A DNA stretch of 64,000 nucleotides from Alopecurus myosuroides (lineage: Eukaryota > Streptophyta > Magnoliopsida > Poales > Poaceae): NCBI GenBank assembly GCA_028641055.1, contig CM054057.1, positions 329,622,482 through 329,686,481 on the forward strand. Reading direction: 5' to 3'. Position 1 is the stretch's first letter, and the number at the start of each line of letters is the position of its first letter. The notes under the pieces were generated by a model that saw only the letters and a program-made list of their open reading frames with translations, had not been told where the DNA came from and did not search any database. Below are positions 13,047-24,400 of the stretch, piece by piece. A program made the translations under genes and the position numbers.

Positions 13047-16000
13047 TCACCAAGGGGCCCAAGAGGTGCCGCCCCCGTAATACGCCGAGGAGGAAGCCTC
13101 CTCCTGATATGTGCTCGAGGATGCGCCAGTGTACTGCGTGTTGTGGTCCTCGGGAGGCGCGTCTCGCCTCTCCTGCTGCCGGTAAAACTCCATGGTGCTC
13201 AGATGCTCTTTTACCTGCTCCTTGGAGAGCGACCATGGTGACATGTCAATCTTAAACAAAACAGGTTGCGGCAAAGTGTAACACCCGGGGGATTTTCCCC
13301 CTAATAAAATATGTTGCTTGTTTTTCTTTCCTTTGCATAACATGGCATAATGCATCATTATTCTTTTAAAACTTGCAATCAAATTAAATTTCATCAAGTC
13401 CAATTTTCTAAAACCTTTCTGGAATTTGTTTGAGGCATAAATCTGTTATTAACATTGGCAAAAACAATTTATTACAGCTAATAAAGAAAAAAAAACAACC
13501 CAGAAAAAAAAACGTTTAGAGGGAGAGAGGGTCAGCCCAACCGAAACTGGGCCAACAGGCCCAGCCGGCCACCCCACCTCCCCAAACCCTAACAGTTTTT
13601 CTCTCCCACCCCCTACTTTCTTGCAGCCGCCACCCCCTCGTCTTTCCTTTTCGCGTTTGGGTCCCTCCACCCCTCCTGCCGACACAACCCCACCTGCACG
13701 GAAACACACGCACGACGCACACACCGCACAGGAGAGCAACGCTCGATCCCCATCCCTCATCCTCCTCCCGAGCCCAGCCTCGATCCCCTCCCCTCGCTTG
13801 CTCGTCGTCCTCCTGCTCCTCACTCCCTCTTGCTTGCCGCCTCTCTCTCACCTCGCCCTCCTCCGTTCCGGCCGACGGCAGCCGTCGCCGTCTGTCCACC
13901 ACCGGGGCTCCTCCCCACCTCCGAGCTCGTCGCCGTCCTCCTTCCCCGAGCAGAAGCCTCCCACCTCGCCGTCCCCTCCCCTCCAATCGAATCGTGCTCG
14001 ATCCACCGATCTCCTCGCCGCCGGTTGCCTCGGCACCGTCCCCCACGGCGGGGAGTTGGATTGAAGCCCGCGCGCAGCAGCGATCCCATAAACCGCGACC
14101 CATGCCGCCTACCTCGTCGTGTCCATCCATGGCGGGGCTTCGGCGTGAGGTGCAGTCCCCTCGCGTCACCTTGGCGTTCGTGCGTCGGCGTCGCATCGCA
14201 CTTTCAACGCGGGGCCGTGCACCGACGGTATCCGCGTCGTGCAGGCGACTAGTGCTTCTCCGCGGTCAGGGGATCAACCCTAGGACGCCGTCATCGAGTT
14301 CAGATTGGCCTATCATCGCACCCTCTCCTGCGCGGCTGCACCCATCTTCTGATCTCGTGTAGTGTTCGATATGAGTGTTTGTTCTAATCTGCACAATCCG
14401 GATAGCTTGCTGTACATGTCAGCCAGTGAACTTGAAAATATTGGAAGTGGCAACCAGTATCAGTTTATTCCATTTTCCGCTCGTCCGCTGTATGCCTTAG
14501 CCAATCAGGAACCGCATCGACAAGAACACCCCGACCCCGAAGACCGGAACCTTGACATGATCTTCGCCGGGTCCGCCTTGTGTTGGCCGCCATCGTGCGC
14601 GCCATGAAGACATGAACCACCATGATCTCCTACACGGATGTGCTGAGTACCTCGACCACGTCTACTTCCTCTTCGAACCTCGATGACAAGATCGACAACG
14701 ACCACCGATGACGTGAACGACTACTTCGGCTACGGAACGAGTATGACTACTTCCTCGACGTCGACTAATTTCCCTACGATCCGAAGACCCTCTCTTCCAA
14801 TGTGCGAACCCAAACCCTAACCTCTATATGCGTATTTTCTAAATACAATCTTTTTTATAAATGTCATCTCATTCATGTGTTGCATTGCATCTTGTGGGTG
14901 CGGGTAATAGTAATATCATCTAATAATTAAATATGGAATGAGTTGGGATAATTAAATATTGTCCCGGTTCCATTTAAATTGTGTAGCTCATCTATATTCT
15001 TGTCTCCCCATGTTAAACAACATTTAATCTTGATGGGTAGATAAATAACTCGAACCTCCTAAATTAGATGTTGGGCTTCCGGCTCAATTTAAATTGATTT
15101 AATTGCATAAATTATAACTAATTCATTTTAACTCCAAATTTGAAAAGTAAAATATGTTTTCCAATCAAATTCTCTAAACTTTGCAAATATCAACTTTGTT
15201 CCCTGTTTTGGACATTTAAAATTGCTGCACTAATTCAATTCATTAAAATTATTCATTTAAATTGCCAAATTCATAACTTGCTCATCTAAAATCCAAATTC
15301 AACAAATGAAATATGTATTCCATCTAAAATTTTGTGTTCTTTCCAAATATAAATTCTGTTATTTGTTTTGAACATTTAAAATTGGTGAAAACAACAAATT
15401 TTTGTTTAAATCATTTAAAATGCCAAAGTTCATAACTTAATAAATAAAATTCCAAACTTGGTAAACAACATATCAAACTGAAGCTATTGTTGTTTTCTTG
15501 TTGTTTTCATCATCCATGCATCATTCTAATCAACTCTCACATGATGGTTATTTGTAGATCATTTAATTCAACATTAATTCATGGGCTTTTCCATATGCAA
15601 TCCAAATTGCATATGGGCCCATTTAAATATGTTTACCATGTCAATTGGTTTACTTTGATGCATCAATTAATTGTCATGCATATAAAATAGGATCATGCTG
15701 GATCTTTTGCCGTAGTAGTAATTGTTGCATCCGGTGTTTGTTCTAGTTCGTTGCTTCTTCCCAGATAGGACGTTGAGATGATGTGAGCAACGACAAGTTC
15801 TTCGGATGTACCTCTACTTGCTGGATCTCAGGCAAGTATACTCACTTGCTACCTATGGCTGCCTTTCATCACTTGTTACCGATTCTTTCTGTTGTCCTTA
15901 TGCTAGCCTTATGATTCGATGCTTGTGTCTCGATCCTATCATATGTTTACCTTGCAGCCATGATATAGTCTTTCCTTCCACTTCCTATTAACTGTTGCTT

Positions 16001-18317
16001 GTTTACCTTGTTGGCCCTCGTGTCGTAGTTGCATGCTTAGTGTTGTTTGCGCTCAAGTCTTGTTGTCCGTCTTATCACCTGTTTAGTTTGATAGTTGGGT
16101 TTCAATTCAATCAACTTCATGTTAATGTTTGGGGTAATAATAATTTGATGATAAGGCACCGACAGGAGGCCCGGCGTGGTTTTGAGGCCTGCTAGTGTCG
16201 ACCCTAATTAGGAAAAGGGTCTTGTCCTCCGATCCATGATGAGCGCACTAACCGCATGTGGGAAGCGAGTATGGGCGCCCCCCGCAACTCTGATTCGATT
16301 CGCATCTCGTCCAAATCGCCACACTTAGTTCGGGCTTTCCATTTGATGCATGCATATGCAGGTGCGAACCCTTGGCGCCAGGGTGGAACTTTTGTAGTCG
16401 GCATTTAGGGCGGCGTGGTCTTCCAGTGCTATGAGGGTCCCCCTTTTCTTCGTGGGGGCTCGATTAGCCGCGCACGCACAGCATGTGGTTCTTTGGGCTT
16501 GATGCGAAGAAGAGTTGGGTTGTGTTGAGTGCCTCGCTTGGTGGAAGGGCCTTTCCATCTGGCGGGTCATTCTTACGTGTACGGCCAAATTGGTGCATCC
16601 CTACAGGGTGAAATCTTCTCGAGAAGCCGTGTTGTCCGCGGTTATGGATGACTTGGTGAAAGTGCTGGCTAACAAGTACTCAGACAACTTACACCTAATG
16701 ATGATAACTTGACTAGTAATATAGATTACCTCCACCATAAAAAAATGAATGTCACCTTAATCAACCGTGTGAGTTTCCTTGGGTTGCTTTCTTAGTAGGG
16801 GGTAACATTGGATGGGTATTGTCTGGTGAGTAGTTGTAGTTGGTTCTGATACGCTATCTTATCCCTTTCTTTTAGCCGGATGTTGTAGCGCGTCTCTGTA
16901 GTTAGTTAGTGCAGCCCGCTGCCGCTTCTTTGCAATAATCCCTTCCTTTCCGTTGTACCCAAAGTATTTGTATCTTGTGATGATTGGTTACGCTGGTATC
17001 TTGTGAGTATGGTTTATCCACTTGCCAGTACTTAACCGTACTGACCCACGAATCCCTTTCGTGGCTGCATATTCCATATTGTAGTCAACAGGTTTGAAGT
17101 CTGACGACGTTAGCTTGGGAATCCCTCCGGCTTGGCCTGGGCAGGGATTTGGACGCCATCGGTTATCTTCAGGACTCTTAGTCCAATTTGTATCTTGTCC
17201 GTAGTCGGACGCTATGATGTTTCTTCCGTTGTTATTTGGATCTTTGTATGGTATCAGTTGTATCCTTGACTCGTTTGAGTCGTCTGGTATATACCTCCTC
17301 TGTTGTTGTTGTGGATTATTCGTGAACTGTTGTAATGTTATCACAAGTGGCAACCTGGAATCGGTTATTGTGTGGATTTTGGCGGAAATGCTGAAATCTG
17401 CATAGTGCCCGATCCCGGGGCGTCACACAAAGTAACTTTCCGCTCCTCTCCATCCATATATAAAACTCTATATATTAAACGTTCAGTAGTAGAGTTAAAA
17501 GTGACAAAATGATGGGATTTCATAGCAGCAAGGTTAAGCCTATGTGGAGCAATTATTTCATCATTAGGATCAATGGAAACATGCAAAGCAGCTGCTACAC
17601 GTGTAGCAATAATGCCACCAAAAATAGGCCCAGAAGCAGCAAGGCGGCGTGCAACAAGTGCACCAAGGTTATACTTTGTGCTACGGTTCAGTGCAACATC
17701 AATGAAAGCAAGGTGATAACTAGAAACATTGCTAGTGTTCTCCCTACCAAGAATGCTAGTACCAATATAGTAAGTAAAGTATCTCAGAGCAGGAAGTTGA
17801 ATGTTCCTTATCTTCCCACGCTGCGATGAGCGACCGTCGTTGTTGGTGATCTCTCGGTAGATCCCTTGGAGGTCTGCTGGTCTATCTTGAAAATCCTTCT
17901 TGTCGTCCCGGTGGCGTCGATACCTATAATAGCACAAAATTCCACCAAGGACAAAGACATAGGATTACTATATAACTTGAATGCAACAGTTGGACCATAT
18001 TGAGTGCTCTGATATTTAAAGCTCTTAACAAAAGCTTTTGTGAGCGTGGCATACTGAGGGATTTCATCCTCCATAAAGTTGGTGAGACCAACTCTCTCAA
18101 TAAGCATAAGAAAATCGTCTAAAAGACCTGCACTTCTTAAAAATGTACGGCGAGGAAAGCTAGATGGGTGAATGATACCGTCATCTTCCGCATCATCAAT
18201 AGTTGACGCAATAACGTCTTTATTATATGATGGCCTCGCTGAAGTAGACGAGCGTGATGGCCTTGTCCTTTTAGGAGAATCACTCCTAAATATCTCACCA
18301 AAGTTGAAACTATCCAT
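13047..18317 (-). pseudogene. Athila ORF-1-like gene, split by the 4.15-kb insertion
   Basis: The minus-strand frame starts at 18317 (MDSFNFGEIFRSDSPKR). It continues with FKLYSNPMSLSLVEFCAIIG, then LRYFTYYIGTSILGREN and LGALVARRLA, which I recognise as the ATHILA ORF-1 family pattern (function unknown, gag-like in some descriptions). The frame shifts near 17840, where two frames overlap. At 17432 it is interrupted; the remainder resumes at 13276 (KIDMSPWSLSKEQVKEHL) and ends at 13047 in a Ser/Gly/Tyr-rich tail. The CAAAG target copies at both break points allow the frame to be followed across. Seen: the phrases and breaks. Inferred: family identity. Confidence 0.7.
13277..17427. mobile_element. 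4.15-kb solo-LTR-like element, no coding capacity
   Basis: The element is bounded by TGTAACACCCGGGG and CCCGGGGCGTCACA, an imperfect terminal inverted repeat with TG..CA ends, and by perfect CAAAG duplications (13272-13276, 17428-17432). Only one copy of the sequence is present, and no PBS or PPT pair was found. That fits a solo LTR of a very large LTR element, such as the LARD (large retrotransposon derivative) class known in barley. Inside, a GC-rich block (13540-14360) resembles a plant gene leader, AT-rich sequence follows to about 15700, and then mixed sequence. The many short frames in the GC-rich block lie on both strands and show no conserved domain. A different TIR element with a 5-bp duplication is the alternative. 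Confidence 0.7.
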
Positions 18318-19278
18318 CTCTGAAATTTTTCAACAATCATCATACAAATTAATTTCACGCAACTATAAGGTGGAAACTACTATAGGGACTTATATGAGAG
18401 CTAAACATACATCAAAACTATATTATTTCTACTCAAATCAAGCATGCAAACTCACATAAGTTGTCACCTACTGTGGCAAAATACTCAAGAAATACTTCAC
18501 TAAACAAAATTCTACTTGGATCATCGGAGGAGTCACATACCGGAGATCAAACACACCAAAAATCAGCACAAATGATGGGCTGAAGAAGGAGATCAAAAAT
18601 CCAGAGGAAGTACACCAAGAACACGGGATCCAGGAAATGTTTTCAGTTTGGTAGGTGAGAGAGAGGAGTCGGGCAGTGGAGAGAGTAAGTGGAGGGCCAG
18701 GGGCCCCACACCATGTGCTGGCGCCACTAGGGGCTGACCGCGCCACCCTGGGGTGTGCCTGCCTGGTGGGTCCCCCTGGGGTCTCCCAGGTGGCTTTCTG
18801 CCTCATTTTTGACCTAAAAAATTATTATAATTTTTATGGAATTTTTATAGAAACTTTATTTTTGAGGTATTTCCAGAATTTTAATAATTAATAAAAACCC
18901 GGAAAACGAAAGTGAAAACATAGAAAAAAACAAAAACCAGAACTACAGAGGTTCTAAGACACTTGAATGAAAGAATAACCAAAGAAAACAAAGGTGGTAG
19001 TGGTGAAAACAAAAGTATGGGTGGTAAAAAACATGCATAACTTCAGTAATCAGAGTGAACACATCAGAAAAACATGCATAAGGATGGTGGAAAAAATGAT
19101 TGCACTCAAGTAGCAATGTAATAACAGAAGTAAACATGGTGAAAACAATAATGGGGAAGGTGAAAACATAATGAAAACATTGTCCATTTCATTTAAAATC
19201 ATTTTGTTAACAAGGGTGATCAAGTCTTGCTACCAAAATAATTTTCTATGAAACAAAACTTTGTTTCTCACTAAATAG
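18318..19278 (-). other. spacer between protease and extra ORF where pol would be expected
   Basis: About 960 bp without a coding frame. In autonomous Athila elements RT, RNase H and integrase follow protease. None of their motifs is seen here, so the loss is a deletion or a feature of the family. Confidence 0.65.
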
Positions 19279-19933
19279 TCATGTTACCTCAACCTTGATA
19301 GGCATAGTCCCAATCATAATAATTTCATATTCTTTGGGTGGCTTTGGAATAGGACAATATAATTCTCCAATCTTGATGGTCTCAACATTTTCAATGGAAT
19401 TTAGACCATATTTTTTATCAATCTTCTTAGGAAAATAAACAGTGTGCTCTTTATCATTGACATTAAAAGTAACTTTTCCTTGATTGCAATCAATAACAGC
19501 CCCTGCTGTATTAAGAAAAGATTTTCCAAGAATAATAGACATATTATCATCTTCAGGCATTTCCAACACAACAAAGTCAGTTAATATCAGACAATTATTA
19601 GCAACTTGAACAGGAACATCCTCACATATACCCACAAGAATGGCAGTAGACTTATCAGCCATTTGCAAATATATACCAGTTGGTATCAATTTTTCTAGGA
19701 GGAGTCTTTTATAGAGAGTAAAAGGCATGACACTAACTCCAGCTCCCAAATCACACAAAGTAGTTCTAACATAATTATTTTTAATAGAACAACGAATAGT
19801 AGGTATACCAGGATCTCCAAGCTTCTCAGGAATCTTGCCATTAAAAGAGTAATTAGAAAGCATAGTGGAAATTTCCTCATTAGGAATCCTCCTTTTGTTA
19901 GAGACAATATCTTTCATATATTTTGCATAAGGA
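19279..19933 (-). pseudogene. Gypsy aspartic protease (Athila-like element), C-terminal part of gag-PR
   Basis: The minus-strand frame contains CDLGAGVSVMPFTLY, the retropepsin active-site motif in the DLGAG form common in Athila elements. IILGKSFLNTAGAVID, the second conserved loop, follows about 70 residues later, and the frame ends in KVEVT. This domain cleaves gag polyprotein. The upstream half of the frame lies beyond the Tat-type insertion at 35079-35714. The GGCAA target copies (19934-19938, 35074-35078) mark the break. The catalytic Asp is present. Confidence 0.85.
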
Positions 19934-19938
19934 GGCAA

Positions 19939-20774
19939 TGTCGTGGTGGCGTCACGGCATATGCCATAGGATGGCTAAAGTTGTGGGGACGATGGACGCT
20001 GGAGGCGCTCGGGGAGGGATCACGCAGCGAGTAGCCGCGTGAGGGTGAAGCTAGCACTGCAAACAACAAGATCTACCCAGGTTCAGGGCCCTCGTGTGGA
20101 GGTAAAACCCCTACTCCTGCCTTTCTCTCTTTATATTCGAGTCTCACCGAGTAGCCACAGTACAAGTGTTGCTTATAACCGAGTAGCCACTCCTCTCACT
20201 ATGCTACTGTAGTACTTAGTCGTGTCGTCCCTCGCGCAGGAGGAGGCAGGGCACCTTATATATTGGTGCCCAGCCAGATACAACCAAGATGTCGACATTG
20301 TGTGCACACTGTGCAGTTCCGGGTTCTCGCTGACCACTTTACACCTTTTGGCTTCCAAGTTTGTCTCCGTGTGCAAAGTCGTTCCGCAGAACCGAGGAGA
20401 TGATCTGTTATCACTGACACTGTCACGGGGCAGACCCCCTAACCTGCGACGCCCTGCTGACACCTTGGCGCGGATAAGCACGCGCTCTGCAGATGAACAG
20501 TGCCGCAATACGGACCCGGGATACGCGGGATCCTGTGTCATAACGGCTCCTTTGACTTCTGGCCCGAGTAGTAGACCGCCATTTCTACTCGGACCACTTC
20601 TTCTACCCGGAGGAGAATAACTTCCTTGATTCTTCCTCCTGGCCTTAAGTGTGTACGGCCGAATAGCGGACGACCGGGTAGCGAGTACCGGGTAGCCAGC
20701 TACTCTGCCAAACGTCTCTTCTGTTCTTGCTCTTATCACTTGCCTTTACCCTACTCGGGGGTATCCCCCCGACA
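19939..20774 (-). repeat. Tat-type element, 3' LTR
   Basis: This 836-bp LTR reads on the minus strand from TGTCGGGGGGATACCCCC, a short palindrome, to CCACGACA. It contains a TATA box and several ACCGAGTAG words. It is nearly identical to 34238-35073. Confidence 0.95.
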
Positions 20775-21290
20775 TTAGTCCACGAAGCTGGTAGAGTCCT
20801 GCGAACTTGTTCACTAGGCTCTGCCAGCTTAAAAACCAATCTTGCCTTTGAGCCTTGGGTTGCTGAGTAGAACCTCCGAGTAGCCCTTGATTCTATCTCA
20901 AGTTTCTTTTTTCCAAATAGGGCCACTTCTCTTCCCTGTCGCCGAGTAAAATGACTTGGTGAGATTTCCAATCAGAATCTCTGCGTGACAGAGCGAAATC
21001 CGGCTTTCGGCAGCGCAAATGGGCACGTGTCGCGTTCCCGTACCCCCGACGCCTCGGTGCCCGGGATCTGACAGGCCACGCGCCCAGTTTTCACGGCCCG
21101 GGCCCACTAGCCCGTTATGTCCCATCAAGCGCAGTTATTACCCATGATCACGTCGTGGGATCGAATGCGGCCGTTACGCGCGCGTTCTGCGCTGTGTGCG
21201 TTTCTAACCGGCCCACACACCCCACGCCGCACGATCTCTGGGCGTAACTGATCCCATTACCTCCAATCGTAACGGCAACCCGAGGGGAGG
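20775..21290 (+). promoter_or_regulatory. upstream region of the antisense gene
   Basis: GC-rich sequence between the 3' LTR and the TATA box, without a supported frame. It holds words typical of plant promoters (GCACGTGTC, a G-box-like ACGTG, near 21012; several TAACGGC or CCGTTA words). Their function is not shown. Confidence 0.45.
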
Positions 21291-21298
21291 TATAAATA
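21291..21298 (+). promoter_or_regulatory. TATA box of the antisense gene
   Basis: TATAAATA sits in a GC-rich stretch (GGGGAGG before, CCCCCTCGG after), 178 bp before the ATG at 21477. A CT-rich leader follows. A similar TATA box in similar surroundings is present in the Gypsy remnant at 52093-52100. Confidence 0.65.
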
Positions 21299-21476
21299 CC
21301 CCCTCGGTAACTCCCTTCTCCTCTTCCTGCCTTCACTTTCTCCCTGCCTCTTTGTTTCTCCGCCGCCACAGAGCTCCTTCGCCGCCGCGCACCTCACTGC
21401 GCCGCCGCGAGCTTGCCTGCGCTGAAAGGCCAGTTCTTTCCACCAAATCCCACCAAACCAGCATCAAACCTGCTCG

Positions 21477-24400
21477 ATGGCTCGCGACGATGACGCCCGC
21501 GCCGGGTGGGCTGGATCCACCGTCACGGCAGACGAGTGCTGGTGGCTGGTGAACACCCGGCGAGTTCCTCCCGGTGTCCGCTGCCGGCACCCCGATGGCG
21601 AGCTCGTCCCCGCCCCGGAGGCGGACGAGCACGTGGTGTTCCTCGCGCACTTCGCGCGGGGATTCGGGCTGCCCGCGTCAGATTTCTTCCGTGGCTTCCT
21701 CGACCACTTCGGCATCCAACTGCATCACCTGCCGCCGAACGCAATGGTGATGCTCGCATACCACGCTGTGGTGTGCGAGGCGTTCCTGGGCGTCCGCCCC
21801 ACACCGATGACCTGGGCGCGCTACTTCTTCTTCAGGAAGCAGAGCAAGGCCAAGCCGGGTAGCGCGGACAGCAGCCGCGGGATGACCGAGACCGGCAGCG
21901 CCATGATGGTGCAGCGCAGCGGGACCAACCATCCGCGCGTCAAGGGCCTTGACTCCGTGCGGAAATGGCAGAATACCTTCTTCTACGTGAATAACATCCC
22001 TGTCAAGGAGGGCGAGCCACTGGTGGACCATATTAATCTCCCCCGGTGGACCAATTTGCCTCCTACCGGGCAGAATTGGGGATTCAAGCCCCCGCTAGAT
22101 GGCGACATCAAGAAGATCAACGCGCGCCTCGCCCAGCTGAAGGATAAGGGGCTCAAGGATGACGACCCCATCGCCTGCTGGATCTCCAGACGGGTGCTCC
22201 CGTTGCAGCACCGCGCACACCTCATGTGCTACATGGGCGGCAACAGAGATTGCACTCGGACGACCACGTTCGAGCTCAGCAACGCGGACGTGGCCACTTG
22301 GGCGCGCTCCATCAAGAGCACCGGCATCACCGACCACTGGCAGTACGGCTTCGTGCCATACAGTCGCACGAAGCCAATCAAGCGGGTTAGTACTTCTTAT
22401 TCTGTTTCTTGCGTATTGATTCCGAGTAGATAGCCTTCTTAGCTTGGTATGCTTAGTATCCGCACTCTGTGCCGAGTAGGACACTTAGCAGTATCTCTGT
22501 AGGCTTCATGTGCTTTATGTTTGCACTATATGCCGAGTAGGACACTTGCTGCTATCCGTTAGGCTTCATGTGCTTTGTGTTTGCACGCCTCGTTGAGTAG
22601 GACGCTTACTCCGTTATGCTTTGTGTTTGCATCTCGTCCCGGGTAGAATCCCTTACACTGCTCAACTGACTCGTGTTGCTTGCTTGTATCTCCAGCGCCT
22701 TGCTCGCCAGCTCGCTGAGAGCGAGGAGCGCTTCGAGGCCAACTGGCACGAAGACCGAAAGGAGGATGGTGAGGTCTCCTACGACACCGCGGACACCCTC
22801 TGCATCCCCCCATGCCGTCCAGCCGGGTAAGCACCATGTCGACACGTCCATTCGGGACTGGTCTGAAGACGACGACGCAGGTGACCGAGTTCACCTTTTT
22901 GGTCGCGAGTATCGCAACTTGGTTTTTTTTTGTTTCTCAATTGTTTTCTTCTTTCCTATTCTGCAGAGGAGGCTAATGCTGACGAGGGAGAGGATGAGGA
23001 CGCCCTCGAGGTCGATCCGCTTGCAGTTGCCGCTCCCGCCACTCGGAAGAGGGCGGGCAGTGGTGCCCAGGAGCCCACCGCCAAGAAGGCCAAGAAGGGT
23101 GAGAAGAAGACCAAGCAGGTTGCTGGGAGACGGCTACCCCCTTCACGTGCAGGGTAAGTGATTTTCTTCCCAGCTGCATTCCGCTGTCACTTCTTTCCCT
23201 GAATTTCTTGTTCCACCACTGCTTCTCGGTTTCTTCTTTCTCTCTTTCTTTCCTGAACTTCCTTTTTCTTCAGCGCCCCCTTGGACGCTGATGTTGCTGC
23301 CGCTCCCTCCAAGTCCAAGAAGAGACCCGCCATTGACGTCGACAAACTCATCGACCTCTCCGAAGAGGACGAGCCCGCGGCAGGGGATGAGGCATGTGCG
23401 CCCTCTCCCGTGAAGGGTGAGGATGAGGATGACACCAACGTCCACGACATGGACACTGGCGCCCAGGACGCCGAGCAGGAGCAGCAGGCCCGCGCGGAAC
23501 AACAAGCGCAGGATGCTGCTCACGACGAGAGACCACCTTCTCCCCCAGCTGCCACAGCTGGGGAGAACACTGAAATAGCCACCGAGCATCAAGACCGTGC
23601 CGCCCTTGAGTGGCAGGAAGATAGCCAAGAGCAGCAAGACACCGATGCTGCTGCCCGAGATGACCCCGCGGCCCAGCCGCGGGTAGATAACCAAGATGAC
23701 GTACTGCAAGACCCCGCTGCCGAGCAGCGGGTTGAGACAACTGCGGCGGAGCCGGAGCTGCAGAGCCACGCGCAGCCGGACGCTGCGCCCGGTAGCCAGT
23801 CCTTGGTGCCGGGTGCCCAGCAGGCCGCTCCGCCAACTGCGCCAAGCTCCCCGCCCATGAAGAAGACCAAGACCACAGCCAGCCCTCCAGCCAAACATAT
23901 CACCAGAAAAACTGCTTCCGATGCTGCTGGCAAGAAAGATGCAGCCGAGAAGAAGGCTGCTGAGAAGAAGGCTGTCGAGAAGCCAGCAGCCGAGAAGAAG
24001 GCTGCCGAGAAGCCAGCCGCCGAGAAGAAGGCCGCCGAGAAGCAAGCTACCGAGAAGCAAGCTGCCCAGCCAGACGCCCCCGTCCGCAGGAATCCTTCGC
24101 GGGGCGCTGCTCAAGACTCCACCCTGATGCCGCCACCTAAGCCAACTGCAAAACCTGCCGCGAAGAGTGGACAGCTCACCATTGGTGCTCCTCGCAGCGG
24201 TGCAGGCGCAGCCGCGGGATTGAGCGTTCAAGACCCGCCTGCCTACCCGCCTTACATGACGCAGCTGAGCAAACAGTATAGCATCGGTCTGACCAAGGCC
24301 GAGAAACAGCTCGCTCTCACGAAAGGTAAACAGGTCCAGGCTGTGAACTCCAAGCTGCCGGCCAAGGACAAGGCCCAATCGATCTTCTCGCGCGAGATCC

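Noticed and set aside
13516..14362. Several long Arg/Pro-rich frames on both strands
   Set aside because: GC-rich leader-like sequence in the solo-LTR-like element keeps all frames open; no domain or codon pattern supports a gene.
20222..20620. 132-residue plus-strand frame repeated at 34521
   Set aside because: It occurs in both LTRs of the Tat-type element, is broken differently in each copy and has no known domain.
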